In this document: positions 1 to 12,034 of the stretch, piece by piece | Numbering within the stretch: the stretch's first letter is position 1 | Layout of the letters: the number at the start of each line of letters is the position of its first letter | Source of the DNA: Acheta domesticus | Taxonomy: Eukaryota > Arthropoda > Insecta > Orthoptera > Gryllidae | NCBI GenBank assembly: GCA_031308135.1 | Contig: JAHLJT010008756.1 | Span: 61,994,817 to 62,058,816 of the forward strand | Direction: 5' to 3' | Length of the DNA: 64,000 nucleotides | Notes under the pieces: model-generated | Database searches by the model: none | What the model was told of the DNA's origin: nothing | Seen by the model: only the letters and a program-made list of their open reading frames with translations | Translations under genes and position numbers: made by a program

Positions 1-701
1 CCTCAACTCTGTACTCTGATCACAAACTATTTGAAAGAAACATCGTATTTCTGACTCCAGACAATAGGGGGGATACAGAATTATGGAGGAGTGATTAGAT
101 ATTTAACCATGTATGTACATCTCTAGTGATACTGCTTTGCGCTGGTATCGACATAGTTCAAGCTTCCGTGATAATAAAACGAAGTGCGGTGCCGAACTTA
201 ACTAATCCTCCAATAATGATCTTGGAGAAAATTATTTTAGTCAGTGCTGTTAAAATTTACAGCAATAGACTAGTGGATATTTTTCGTGTAATCACTGAGT
301 CAAGCAAAGTAAAAGGGATTGCTGAAGCGACTCCAGAAATTTCAACAAGGTGAATGAATGATGATACCGTGTGAGATTAGTATTTTCCAAGTATCAACAA
401 GGCTACTTACATTTCAAGAGTCAAACTTCAATTAGCGAAAATTCGATCTTGTTGCTTTTACAACTTGTACTAAGGTTTCTGCAAACAACCGGATTTTATT
501 GCAATGTGATATCGACTTCATTATCTAATTCTTGCTGCACATTGTTGTGGGGGATGACAAGAAAAGGAGTGAATAGTAGAAGCAGCATAGTTAAATGCTG
601 AACGAAGAGTAGTCTTCTACACAATTATTATCTGTCTTGTAATATCAAATTCAATACAAGTTATTTAAATAGAAGTCCTTAATTCGTTTAGGTCCGTAGT
701 A
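1..701. other. Unannotated AT-rich DNA
   Basis: No gene, RNA or repeat is recognised. Two open frames of about 75 codons (126-353 and 371-601, plus strand) show no domain, coding bias or splice context and look like chance. Confidence 0.5.
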
Positions 702-703
702 TA

Positions 704-1611
704 CAGTAATCCCTCGACTTTCGCGGATTCGCTATTCGCGAGTTCCGAACTTTCGCGATTAGAGAAATGCTCCCGGTTTTAACATTCGCGATTTCGACAT
801 TCGCGAGTGGGTCTTATGGTCGTACATTTTCTTTGAAAGCGAGCTCATTTCATTTCCTTTATCATCATCATCTGGGAAAACGAACTCGGCAGACGTCGGA
901 GCTCGTAGAAAAACTTTCTTCAAAAATTACAGATTAAATGTGAATTCACATTTATATAATAAAACAATTGTAAAATAATTCAATTCAGTTGCGCCAAATT
1001 GGAGGTAAGGGTTTTGGCCAAATAAACAGAAAAGCCATTCAGGATCTGTGCAACTCTCATCATAATGAGCTCATTGAACAGGAGCTTCGGGAAATCATCA
1101 GTGAAGAAAATCTCATCGACGGTAATGATGAAGTAACGCAAGCGAAACTGCGTCCTGGAGCAATTTCAATGTCAAAACTGTTGATGGCGTTCTAAAATCA
1201 ACAAGCTCTAGTGGAACTGGCATTCGAATGTGATCCAAACATGGAAATAACTTCGAAATTTAAGAGAGAATAGAAGCAACTCTTTCGTATTTGGATATTA
1301 GAACAGAGAGAAAGGTGATGAAATAAAAAAAATAGCAAATCCTATATCCAATAATTTTCAACTTCGAAATAAGTTTCAAACATTATTTTATTTCATTTTA
1401 GAATGTTAATTGAGAATTCTGTTTATAGTAGCGCTTAATCAGTTGTACTGTAATTGATTGTCAGATTTTTTTCCTTCTTTTTTAAACAGTTTTTCGATAT
1501 CCAAGTACCTAACCCACCTCTCTTCATTAAAAAATAGACTTAACATTCGCGGATTTAACATTCGCGAGGTTTTTTGGGAACCTAACTCTCGCGGATATTG
1601 AGGGATTACTG
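704..1611 (+). mobile_element. pogo/Tigger-type DNA transposon, degenerate
   Basis: The terminal inverted repeats begin CAGTAATCCCTC at 704 and end GAGGGATTACTG at 1611. TA dinucleotides flank both ends (702-703, 1612-1613), as expected for the Tc1/mariner superfamily. Subterminal TTCGCG motifs recur at both ends. At 908 bp it is much shorter than an autonomous Tigger, so it is an internally deleted copy that keeps a piece of the transposase C-terminal region. Confidence 0.85.
989..1290 (+). pseudogene. Tigger transposase C-terminal remnant
   Basis: A plus-strand frame contains IQDLCNSHHNELIEQELREI, resembling the acidic, helical segment after the DDE domain in Tigger/jerky-type transposases. 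After a stop at 1195 the same frame continues with ALVELAFECDPNMEITSKF, so it is interrupted. The DDE catalytic part is absent. The family call rests on the motif pattern and on the Tigger-like ends of the surrounding element. Confidence 0.6.
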
Positions 1612-1613
1612 TA

Positions 1614-2395
1614 TTTTCATTTAAAAAACAATGCCAGGATAAAGACAAATAAACATTTCTTAATAGTATTAAGAGAATACTGAATTGGGTGGAGTTCATT
1701 TACAGGCTCTTTACTCTATATTACTGCTGCTGGACACTATATATTATAGGCTGGAAAACTGATTTCTAATTGGTAGCATTACTCTCAATCTTTCATGTTA
1801 AATGTCAAATCTCATGTAACCGCTACTCAAAATCAGTTTCCCATCGACAGACAGATTTCCAGAACATGAAAGTAAAAGTCGACAACTTTCCGGCAGACGA
1901 TATTTCTGGATAAAGAGGCGTGTCTACTCCTACATCAACTCTTCATAGGAGAAAGTCAAGAAGGGGGAACGGAAACACGACTTTTTTTTCTGTACAACTA
2001 AAAAATATGCAATGATCAAATCTTCTGATTTGTATACCACAATCACATGATTCTATTTTTCAAAAAAGATACAAATAGCTATTTTTAACCCAAAGAGCCA
2101 GGCAGATTGCAATATAACAACAATTGCACATGAGTCTGCAAATATTATAAACAATCCCTATCATCACATGTATTCATGGTCTCGAAAATTGTTTCATGCA
2201 TATTCACTGACGTATCCAGAATTTTTCTTGTGGAGGGGACTACAGTCATGGAGTCCAGTTATTGCGATGCACTACTGTATTTATTGCAATTACATCACAC
2301 AGATTGTAGTTTTTTATTTAGTGGAAGACAGCAGTCGTGATTCGACATTAGTGATTCATATATGAGAAGACCAGCAGTTAATTTGTTATTTTCTC
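1614..2395. other. No gene; small imperfect inverted repeat
   Basis: Nothing gene-like is visible. Positions 1752-1778 and 1822-1844 form an imperfect inverted repeat built on GGAAACTGATTTT-like arms. This could be a small foldback MITE, but no target-site duplication was found. Confidence 0.35.
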
Positions 2396-2429
2396 ACTCA
2401 CACACTCATGCGCGCACACACACACACAA
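2396..2429. repeat. Short CA-rich microsatellite
   Basis: Interrupted CA repeat with CTCA and TGCGCG interruptions. Confidence 0.8.
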
Positions 2430-3844
2430 TACATTAAGGCTTTTAGTTTCAAATAAAAGCTGTCATTTAAAATCCAATTTTTTCTGTTTCCAATTATCAA
2501 AATATTACAAGGCAAGAGTCCGGAAATTGTACAACTTGAAATACTATTCTCATTAAGCCCTGTTTGGTCAGAGGGGAAAAGTCTGCCTCAACACAGCTTC
2601 CTCATAGTGGGCCAATTCACACAACCCTTTTCGTTAGTATTCGTGCCTTGCGTGTCAGACCTGGAGGAAGAATGCTGAATAGAGGGAGATCACAGAAATA
2701 AGGAAAGATATCGGGGAAGCACCTCGCCAAAAAATGAAAGAAGGAAAAAGGATCCGGTCAAGCAGGTTCTTACCTCCCCCGTCCATTTCCTAAGCTCTTC
2801 AATGTCATCCAAAATTCTAGTTGCTATGAAGAGCCAATAAAGGTTAAGGAAAACAATAGCATACGACAATTATTGTTGAAAGACAAAAACACCACGAAGA
2901 AAGATGTAATCTGAAAATAAGTGTTTAGAAATCAGTAAAAAGTTGTAATGGGTTGATTGTGTTATTGTATTTACTAGGGAGAAGAAATTGTTGGATAGGG
3001 CGCGTTATGGTGAACTATGAAGATAAATTAAATTCTTGTGAGTGAACAGGAGGAAATGGTTTTGGATGATCTGATATGTGTTGATATTCGTTTTAGAGGC
3101 TTTGACTCAGATAGGGCATGCTTAATGCATTGGGGTCTGACTATTGACTTACACAGAGGGATGGCATCATTTAATGTGAGTTATTTATTGGGGTTAGATG
3201 TTGATTCAGTTCTATTAGTTTTATTTTGACTTGTGATTTTACTGTTAAGTGTTTTGTTCAACATTTAGTCTGATAAACGCACCGCACAGTTGTTCACAGT
3301 TATGCATGCAGGAAAATGGTCTCAGCCAAGGAGAGGCATGTGTAAAAGCTCTCAAAGAAGACAATAGCGCTAAATAGGACACGTAAAAGCAAACACCGAA
3401 CCAGATGGTTTTAGAACAGTCACAAAAATGAACGAAAGACTGAAGTACAAAACGCAACACTACAGTGTCAAGGTAATAGCCAACACGGAAAGCCAACGAT
3501 AAGACCAGAGCAAAGATCTTCGTCGAAATCGTCACAAAGAACAACCCAGCCAGCCCAAGGTAGTATGACGCAAGGGTCATCACCATCAACAGCGGCAGTT
3601 GCGGTGAGAAACAACGGACAAAGAGAGAATAAACAAAAAAGGAATGCGAAAATATTACACAGAAGAGAGAAATTACGGAAAATAGGAATATCGGAAAGAA
3701 AGTTAGAGAAAAGGATGATGAAATAGTGAGGAAAGGGAAAAGTGGCAGCGTCTGAACAAAGATTTCGCGCGAAACCGACACAAAGGACGGCAGAGGCAGG
3801 TGGATATGGGCGATGACGCACACGCCAAACGCCGGCCGCGAACA
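2430..3844. other. No recognisable gene
   Basis: A 192-codon frame is open on the minus strand (3245-3823). The plus strand there is purine-rich, so the minus frame is dominated by Phe, Leu and Ser codons and avoids stops for compositional reasons. No domain, signal or repeat unit was recognised. A second minus-strand frame overlaps it, which also argues against coding. Confidence 0.45.
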
Positions 3845-3966
3845 TTGTCAGGAGCGGCGGCGGTGACGGCGGCAGTTGGCGGTGGCGGTATTAATGACGT
3901 CAGCGATGGTGGCAACGATGACAATTGTGGTGACGGTGTGATGGCGATGGCGGTGACAATGATTGT

Positions 3967-4085
3967 ACACGTAAGCTTCCGCGGCTCGAGTTCATGACTT
4001 CTTGGCTGAGGAAGCCTGCAACATGATAGGCGAAACGTCGGCCTCTCAGCCAACGACGCGGCGTCTCCCGGACAGCCAAGAAGTC
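3967..4085 (+). mobile_element. Short hammerhead-motif retroelement insertion
   Basis: A 119-bp insertion is bounded by perfect 14-bp direct repeats GTGACAATGATTGT (3953-3966 and 4086-4099). It opens with a CGTAAGCTTCCGCGGC-type head, related to the head of the element at 22.6 kb. It ends in a 13-bp perfect stem pairing 3996-4008 with 4073-4085. Between them is a hammerhead-like core. The long duplication suggests target-primed reverse transcription. Penelope-like elements are known to carry minimal hammerhead motifs, so this is probably a non-autonomous relative. No protein is encoded. Confidence 0.65.
3996..4085 (+). ncRNA. Hammerhead ribozyme-like motif (type I order)
   Basis: In order: CTGAGGA (4006-4012, matching CUGANGA), a 4-bp stem II (GCCT 4014-4017 with AGGC 4028-4031), GAAAC (4032-4036), then GTC (4037-4039) as a GUH-type cleavage triplet with almost no stem III. 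One extra A separates the core from stem II. This matches the minimal Penelope-associated motifs that are thought to work as dimers. A second GTC at 4063-4065 could close a longer stem III. Activity is untested. Confidence 0.55.
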
Positions 4086-4310
4086 GTGACAATGATTGTG
4101 TCAGTGATGCTCATAGGGACATGGTGACGATCATGGAGACTAACAGCGAAATCGATGACGGAGAAGAGGGTGATGGTGAGTGACAATGACAATGAATTTT
4201 GGTGTTTGGCTATGAGGGTGACAGCGTTGTCGGTGATGGTGACGATGGCTTGTTTGTGACTATGAGGGTGCCCATAAAGGTGATGTGTGATGACGTTGAC
4301 GGCGAGTGCA

Positions 4311-4860
4311 CGGCCATTATGTGGACACGGCAGAAGCGCGACGTCAACGAGAACGACTCGAAAAGAGAAAAAGCGAGAAGCATAAAAGATACAGGTAACT
4401 AATGTGCGCAGAAATAAGAAAATGGTCTAAAATTGTCCCCACAAAAAATAAATTGAAGGAATGAACGAACGACTGGGTGAAGAGGTAAACTGTAATAGAA
4501 GCGAATGAAAAAGACACAAAAAAACAACAAAAAACGAGGCAAAATTAACGCGCGAAATGGTCACACAAAGAAAAGGTAAGAACCGGTGAGGCACGTAGCC
4601 GACGTAGGCGCAGCGCGGCGGCAACGGTGGCAGTGGCGGCGGCCACCACCTGCCGTCCTCTTGCTTCGCGGACGCACGTGGCCGGTCTGTGGGCAGGGGC
4701 GCCGGCAGGTCGTCACGCCCTCGCACTCTCTTCCCCCTCTCCGCCTTCACCACTCCTCCCGCAACCGCGCGCGCTTGGCCGCCCGCTTTTCCGACGCGGT
4801 TCCTGGTAAGCGGTACATCCCCGCGCACAAAACTGCTCAGCGGGCGGGCGGAGCGGGGCG
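4311..4860. other. No recognisable gene
   Basis: Mixed-composition DNA turning GC-rich after about 4600. No domain-bearing frame was found. Confidence 0.4.
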
Positions 4861-5330
4861 GGATGAGCGGGACGAGATGGGACGGGACGGGTAGGTAGGG
4901 GACGGGTCGGGGGCGTGGCGGGACGGTGCGCGGCGGGACGAGGTGGGACAGGTGGGACGGAGCTGACGGGGCGGGACGGGGCGCGGAGGGGCGGGACGAG
5001 ACGGGACGGGGCGGGGAGGTACGGGACGGGTCGGGGCGTGGCGGGACGGGGCGCGGCGGGACGGGGTGGGACAAATGGGACGGAGCTGACGGGGCGGGAC
5101 GGGGCGCGGAGGGGCGGGACGAGACGGGACGGGGCGGGGAGGTACGGATGGGTCGGGGCGTGGCGGGACGGGGCGCGGCGGGACGGGGTGGACAGGTGGA
5201 CGGAGCTGACGGGGCGGGACGGAGTGGGACACGGCGGGACGGGGCGGGATGGGGCGAGACTGCGTTGGGGCCGGGTGGGATGGCACGTTGCGGGACGGGA
5301 CGAGGCGGGGCGGGGCGGCGGGACGCGCTG
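4861..5330. repeat. GGGAC/GGGGCGGGAC tandem array with 120-123 bp higher-order period
   Basis: G-rich pentamer-like units (GGGAC, GGGGC) are arranged in a higher-order repeat. The marker GGAGCTGACGGGGCGGGAC recurs with AGCTGAC at about 4961, 5084 and 5204, a spacing of 123 and 120 bp. Overlapping open frames on both strands (Pro/Arg/Ser-rich or Gly/Arg-rich) follow from the repeat period and are not evidence of genes. The plus strand has many G-runs that could form quadruplexes. Confidence 0.85.
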
Positions 5331-8300
5331 CCGAGAGGAACGCCCTCTGCAGAATTGCTGCTGCTCGCCGCTGGACGCGGTAAGATTTCCTAGAACTGCC
5401 TGCCCGCCCGCTCCAAGGGCGGTTGCAGAAACCACTTCACCTTCTTTTTTACAGCTATTACGCGTAGATTTCCTCGGGACAAAGCCATTCCGGGAAATGA
5501 CGATAATTACTCCGCATGGTTCGCGTAATCTGTTCGGTCACGTGTTATTGTGGCTGAGAAGAGATCCAAAAATAAAACGTCTGCGTGGCTGAAATTTTTT
5601 CTCGGGAAACATTCTTCCATATTGTTTGAATTTCGCAGAAGGATCTACCTGTTGTAATCTCACTAAATGGTGCCCTCTTTGCTGAACGCAGAAGAGTGAA
5701 AGGAAATCCCTAAGAATCACAGATGGAAGGACACCACGAATTTGTCTGGAGAATTTCTCAGGAGGAAACATCCCATTCTCAGGAGGAAACATTCGTAGAA
5801 ATGTAATTAATAATAGCATAAAAATATTTTACATTACACAAACGATGATTTTATTGTTATTATTCTTGAAAAGTTACAATTATTTTGGCAATTAATAAAT
5901 TTGGAAGAATATTTGTTTCTAAACCATTCAGCAGCTCCGTTTTACGAAGGTTCGTGGACCCTCATACATCTTCAGGTGTATACAGAACTATACTTTATAC
6001 ACAAAAAGTTAAACGATACTAGCTTATAAACAAAATATTTCAGATGATTTAAATTTGAAATACTTAAAAATATAAAATATTAAGAAATGATTTTTTCTTC
6101 TCTCTTATTCTTCCTCAAATATTGTTTCTCAAAATGCATTACACAAACAATGTGGAACAAAAAAATACGCAGGTTGATTTCAATACAAAAACATAAAAGG
6201 AATTCATCGGCGAAACTGTACTTTTTAAGGCAAGTAAATGCACATTTCGTATTTGGAGATTATCTCATATCGGTGCTTTTCTACAAGGCATTCTTTCGGG
6301 CTTCTCGTCTTTTCAGTATCCACAAATGTAGGACGCATGTCCTGTACTTCGCCTATCTTCAGTCCAGTGATGCAACTTTTGTTTCATACCCTTACCTCTC
6401 CTTCCAATTATTTCACTGGATTGGTCCCGAAATAAACTCATGTTTTATCTCGACACACACATTAAATACGTGTCCTATTTGCAAGTGATATGTCCCCCAT
6501 CGCAATCTCAACGCAAATTTATAACTAATGATGCTACAGAATGGCACAGACTTTCCCGTTTAGTCCAGGTTAGAGGTTAGTGCCTTTTTTCCTTTTCGTG
6601 GGATGGTGGTCGCTGTGATGCTTTGACTTCCTCGGTGGAATGATCCATTCGTTCCCAGTGATCACGAGGGGGCGAATGATGGAGCGATGGTTTATGATGG
6701 AGGGGCGAATGATGATGATGGACGTAAGATATTCAGATGGCGTAGTGGTAACAGTTCCAACGATGCAATGAACTCTATGTCACATTACACACACACCCAT
6801 TACTTTTACAGGGATCTCTTGTCCGCAGTCTAACGCTTCTCGTTTAGACGTTGCTGTAAGCCACAGTACGAATGAGGCCCGCTTTTTGCACAGTATTATT
6901 TGTTGTTTATGTTGCGGTTATCCGACTAGACATCAAGTCTAAAGAGACCTTCACAATACGAAATTAACGTAGGATATAAACATGCAGTTTCAATACAAAC
7001 AAGGGCGTGCGATAACCGCCACTGTAAATGTAAGCACAGCCAGTCATCCATTTCAATGCAGTAAATACTCTGCACACTAAATCTATATATAATCTAATGG
7101 CATTAATTAAAATTAGCTCTATCGTGCTTGAACTATAATTATTTCATTTATTATGAGGATTAGCAATTATTCTAATGAGCCTTTCATCATCAATGATTCT
7201 GCCGCGAAGGTCATCTTCCCGAAGGTGACAGTTGTAAGGACTACTAAAGGAAAATTTGTTTGTTTAATTTAAAATCACATGCCAGAAAGTATAATTTAAT
7301 ACTCAAAATACGATAAAAATATTACGAAATGATACATCATTGTATTCCATTTTTATGATCTATCCACTGCTAGTAAGAAAAATGTATAGTTCCTTTAAAA
7401 AAATTAATGATTATTAAACTTCTCGAGAACTAAAAATATTACAAATTGTCCCACGATTCTGTATTGTTGGGCAAAAACTGCATTTCGGGGACCTTTTAGA
7501 AGTTGAGAGTGACCTAGAGTTCGTGGGTCACCCGGTATAACCATAAATCGCAACCACTAAAAAAGAAAAAAATATATGAGTAAACAACTAATAAACATCT
7601 CGACACAAGGTAATACTGGGAGAATTTGAAGGTACGGGTTACGTGATGGCAGGCAGCATCATTAGTTCCGAGTCGGATCAAAAGTGGCACACAACGGGCT
7701 TTGCCACTCGGCGCTGGACAAGGATTAGGACGCTCGAGTATTAAGAAAATTTGCGTGTATGTATTGTAGCGTCGTGCACAAACGTATATGTGACAACAGG
7801 GCAACCGCGTGACGTAGGTGAGATGTTCAGGACCACGCGCTGGCCGCTTGGCACCACCGGTTTTTAAGGGTGGGGCCTCAGGATGTGACGTAGGCGGAAA
7901 GGCCCAGAGAGAAGGGCGAAAGGGCGCGGCTAGCCTAGCTAGGCCAGCTGCGACGCACCACCGACCCCCCTTTTGCTTCAAGCAGTCGACCTGTGCAGAT
8001 CGGAGACAGCTGCCGGTGGGGTGCGGACCGCGAGTGCGGAGGCTAGGGCTGGCAATGTACTTTGTCGTGATGCAGCGAGACTCAAGTGACGAGTCATGTA
8101 AAATTCTTCGGTGCTTCACACGATCGGATTCATTCGATAATTAGGTAGAGGATGTGGTAGCCGTAGATTCAATATTACTCCTAGTAGTGAAGTTGATCTA
8201 TTTCGTTTATTTAACTATTGTACTTAAGGTTTATTTCGATGGTGGATTTATTTTTAATAAACTAGAATCAGTTAAACCCACTCTCGTCTGTGTATTATTG

Positions 8301-8454
8301 CAACCTGCATAAGGCACAGTATATAGAGAAGGTACTCTGAGAAGGGACCAGTCTGATAGGTCGAGAAACCAATTAATGTCATGTCCGACGATGGCACTGC
8401 AAGAGGAACAGTTGAAGCCATTTACAAGTGAGCCAACTGCAACCGGACGCACTG
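5331..8454. other. No recognisable gene, mostly unique DNA
   Basis: A small direct duplication of TCTCAGGAGGAAACAT lies near 5755-5795. Near 6540, GGCACAGACTTTCCCG resembles the end of the TIR element at 16.9 kb and may be a relic. Positions 7800-8060 are moderately GC-rich. At 8290-8450 the sequence is loosely similar to 52.6-52.75 kb (AGAAGGGAC..GATAGGTCG-type blocks), perhaps an undescribed repeat next to SINE heads. Confidence 0.4.
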
Positions 8455-8957
8455 AGCGGCTTAGGTGTCTCCAGGCATCAATGGATGTGTCTTCAGTGCC
8501 TCTGACCGGAAGAACCTACGGTTCCGACCCCGATAGTTTGGACACTATAGTATAGCTCGATAACTAGGTCGAGTTCAGTCGCTGTCTGGAGAAGAATTCT
8601 ACCGGCCGGCTGCTCAGAATGGTAGTTTTCCGTGGATTCTTCGATCAACCCCAGGCAATACCCTAAAACACGCCACGGACACTTACATGCTTGCACTCAC
8701 ACATTCACTATACTATCATCTTGTCGGAAAGAAAGGGGGCTTGGAGCACGTCCCGGCTGGGGCGGTGCCCCGCTGTTGGGTGTTTGGGGAAAACACCGCA
8801 AGCTGACGTGCTGGTCGGCGCCGGATCTCATCAACGAGTGGGGAAGATCACCACCACCACCACCACCACCTTGTGCCTAACAACCACTTCACTTACGGGA
8901 CTAATAGCTATTGCAGTTATGACTCACGGAAACACGAAATAATCAATCAATCAACGA
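8455..8957 (+). mobile_element. tRNA-derived SINE (family S), plus strand
   Basis: This copy shows most landmarks of the family. The degenerate box-B head is near 8505-8535. The body blocks are CTAGGTCGAGTTCAGTCGC, GGCCGGCTGCTC, TAGTTTTCCGTGG, GTCCCGGCTGGGGCGGTGCC and GGCGCCGGATCTC. The 3' end is ACTTACGGGACTAATA, then CGGAAACACGAAA and an ATCAATCAATCA tail. A CAC triplet run (8848-8870) has expanded inside it. Confidence 0.85.
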
Positions 8958-9450
8958 ATTCAAAGATCGCATGGACATAAAGTGCAGTGTACTATACGCG
9001 CACTTTTTCTTGATACTCCACAGCGGGGGGTGCGAGGGGAGGCAGGTTCTGTTTACGGCACGGCAGTGCAGTGCTGTCAACATCCACAGAAAACTCAGTA
9101 TAAAAGCGCGTCTTGGTGTAGATAGCAATGAGAAACAACTCAAGGTTTTTTTAAAATTCTGAAGAAATAATAATTGTAGAAATTATTGAGTAACGAGAAG
9201 GTGCACGGTACGCAAGAGGTCGTTAGAAAGAGATAGCGAAAACTGAGAAGTCCGAATTGTAAAGGAAGAAGGTGAGCAGCACTGCAAACTGAGCCGGGAC
9301 GTTCCGAGTGGGGCTCATGTTTTCTGCCGAGCCGTGCTGAGCCGGGATGAGCGAGAACTAGGAGGCTGGAGGATCAAGAAAATGTGCGAGCATAGTGCGT
9401 GTTACCAGCAGTAGCCAAACAATGTCTGTCAGAGCGGTTCCTTCTTTCCA
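8958..9450. other. No recognisable gene
   Basis: GAGCCGGGA-type motifs recur near 9290-9350. Otherwise unremarkable. Confidence 0.35.

Positions 9451-9500
<50 letters not shown>
9451..9500. repeat. (TAG)n microsatellite
   Basis: About 16.7 uninterrupted TAG units. The open frames across it read poly-Ser or poly-Tyr and are repeat artefacts. Confidence 0.95.
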
Positions 9501-9514
9501 CTGGTACACCTGTA

Positions 9515-9725
9515 GCGGTTGTTGGAGGCGTCGTCGTCGGGCGACTTCTGCCGGTGGCTTCGGCCCCCGTCGCGCGCGCGGAGAGCAACGGCCGCCGCGG
9601 CGGCCGCAGACGCCAAACATTGCGTCAGCCGCGCGCGCGACCCACGCCCCCTCCTCCCTGCCCCCGCGCTCACACAGACCGGCACCGCGGAACTGACCTG
9701 CAGGACTCCTCCCGGACGTTGCCCA
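9515..9725. other. GC-rich, CpG-dense island
   Basis: Very high GC with dense CpG (GCGCGCGCG, GGCCGCCGCGGCGGCCGC). Candidate promoter or first exon of an unseen transcript, or simple-sequence expansion. No core promoter motif or supported reading frame was identified. Confidence 0.4.
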
Positions 9726-9783
9726 AGAACAACGCACCGTTCAACCAAACACTACACGGACTGGAAGAGAACCGTACAGAAAC

Positions 9784-10016
9784 TATACTGCCATTTTCTA
9801 ACTTGGCCCCTCAAGGGCCGTCTTCACGATGGAATATGTCACGGTATTTCGCGACGTTCTCAGCGTGCCGCCAGGTATCGCATGATCGCGACCATATCAA
9901 GCAATGCTTGCGATCGTGCGACTTCTAGCGGCAAGTCGGAGAAAGACGCGAAATGCCGTGTGATATTCCATCGTGGCCATAGGGGCTTCAGGGCAGAATT
10001 AGAAAAATCGCACTAT
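9784..10016. mobile_element. Palindromic MITE, family M1
   Basis: The ends are TATACTGCCATTTT at the left and AAAATCGCACTATA-like at the right. Inside them are GGCCCCTCAAGGG-type arms and a nested inverted repeat (GGAATATGTCACGGTATTTCGCG with CGCGAAATGCCGTGTGATATTCC). The second copy at 34440-34678 has the same plan. TA at the borders suggests Tc1/mariner-type mobilisation. Confidence 0.75.
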
Positions 10017-10057
10017 GGTGGAGCTACAACAGCACGTACTTTCTCGCCCATAATTTT

Positions 10058-10545
10058 ATGCTAAATTACGCGAAAAGTTCTCAAATTTTCGAAAAATTGT
10101 ACACGATCTTATTTCAAAACATATATTTAAGGAACAGGTTTAATTAAGGAAAAACTCGCGATCTTCATAATTGTAGTTGTAGCAGACGCCGAAAAATTTT
10201 TGAACCGATCTTCCAAAAATCAGAGTGTTTAACGAACATGAGACCTGTACAATTCTCTTAAACGTCCTTCACACTATCCAACAATAAATTTAATTAAAAA
10301 GGAGGAATTGAAAATGTGGAAAATGTCCCAGAGTCTTAATGTAAAATACCTCCCGAAATTAAAATACCGGTTTCAAATTCAAAAGACCCTGACGAATATC
10401 AATTTCGGAGAAAATAGGCTGAACGGTTTAGTCGCTTGCGTTGTTCGCAGACGGACAGACAGAAAGAAGGACGGACGGACAGGCGTTTTGCCGACGAACG
10501 ATTTTTCGCTATCAAGGACCCACTGCAAGAAGGTGAAAAAGTGAA
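10058..10545 (-). repeat. Interspersed repeat family R1, minus strand
   Basis: Read on the minus strand it has the R1 landmarks in order: GTCTGTCCGTCTG, CTAAACCGTTC, ATTGATATTC, TTTGAATTTGAAACCGGTATT. These are shared with 16.2-16.9 kb and 63.1-64.0 kb. No coding capacity was recognised. R1 could be a LINE tail, a Helitron-like element or a SINE; the class is unresolved. Confidence 0.65.
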
Positions 10546-12034
10546 GCGCGCCACCATAATTGTCTCCACCAGTAAATATGGGAGATGAAAGCGTCCTGGT
10601 ACAAACGATTTTAATGCCATGACCGTTTGAGTAGCGGCCCACGAGAAGTGACACTGAGAGGAGAAAGGAAAATATGAAAGAATTGCTGAAGACAAAATAA
10701 GTTCACTGGTAGCTTTACAGATTCAGAAATTGCACATTCAATTTATTCAATGTAATATTGATATAGAAATTGAATCACATGCAAATTAAATATGAAATTC
10801 ATGCAAATGAACATTGAGGTTTGAAACGTATCCCATGCTACGTCAATTGAGGAGAGAGGTTTCACAGTTTCTGGATGATGAGAAGTAACTCATTTATTTC
10901 GTCACAAGGCATTATGTGCCCAGGAATATTCTTTCAGGTAAATGAGGATGCGTCGTGCGTTTAGCTTGAAACCTACCTATCTGTAAGCCTGGACAACATG
11001 TGGACACTGTTGCGTTTTGTCTTTTTCTGCAAGTGGAGGAGCGATATCAGGCATGAAGTGTTGGCCGCAGGCTACAGGTTCATGTAGTTTTAAACACAGC
11101 TGGCAGATAGCGATACGATACCAAGTAAGATTCTTGGACATCTGTCACTGATACCGGCCGGCTGCCTTCGGTCACGAAAAATCCCATCACACGCCAGACG
11201 ATTATGGCCTTCGGTCCACTGAATGTATTTTACTTTCTCATGCCCGTTGTTAATGTTTTACATGCCTTTATACACTTCTATTTTACCAGAGTAAATGTCT
11301 TTTCTCATGTCTTCATCATCGGAAACAAATACCTTTTATGCCTTTTATTACAAGATGTGATTTTGAAATGTAGCAATTAAATGTCTTTATCTTTGATGTC
11401 TACTAAATACGGCGTAAAAATAATTCAATATTTAAACGTTCTATTGTGTGTGTAACATTAAAACTGTATCCGCAGAGCGTAAATGTAAGATTTAAGAAAA
11501 TGAATATTTCCATTTAATTGTAACAATAATACAATAGTGTATCTGAAAGAAACCACACGGACTGGTGATCGAAAAACACAAATATTCAGTTAATTAGAAA
11601 ATGCGGAAGAGAAATGATTTAAAACTCCACCTTTTAAAACCTTGAGCTGCAGAAGTCGATCTTGATAAACCATCATCTTGCTCAATCATGTGAAACGCTA
11701 ACCACATGTCTGTCACCCTCCATTTATGTTACCGTCGCAAGTTTAATCAAGCGAAGAAATATCATTACTTGACAATTTAGAGACATCAAAAAAAGCCATG
11801 CGTGTCCCAAAAAGTTATTGGCAGCAATTCAGGAAAGCATTAATTAGTTTTCACTCATGTGAGACAAATTACACCCCAATAATATTTATGCTCAAATTAC
11901 ACTTGATAATTTCGTCAAATCAACAGGTAACATTGTGGTAGGGAAATATCGACGAAAAATATAACCGCAAAGACAAATTTATTTTTCTCACATCTGTCAT
12001 GTCAAAAAAATTACCTTATTTTAAGTATGGTTTA
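10546..12034. other. No recognisable gene
   Basis: AT-rich. Around 11230-11400 there are repeated ATGCCTTTTAT/ATGTCTTT-like motifs, weakly like the tracts at 28.1 and 47.2 kb. Confidence 0.35.

Larger units (their letters stand above)
3845..4310. repeat. Degenerate GGTGAC/GGTGGC simple-repeat tract
   Basis: Irregular GGTGACGATGGC-type units run through this stretch. The composition matches the larger tract at 29.5-31.1 kb. It is interrupted by the hammerhead-motif insertion at 3967-4085, whose target-site duplication is repeat sequence. Confidence 0.7.

Noticed and set aside
3245..3823. 192-codon hydrophobic frame on the minus strand, membrane-protein-like
   Set aside because: Purine-rich opposite strand creates Phe/Leu/Ser codons; no recognisable family and an overlapping second frame.
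4427..5592. Several Pro/Arg or Gly/Arg-rich frames of 150-240 codons
   Set aside because: Produced by the G-rich tandem array; overlapping on both strands.
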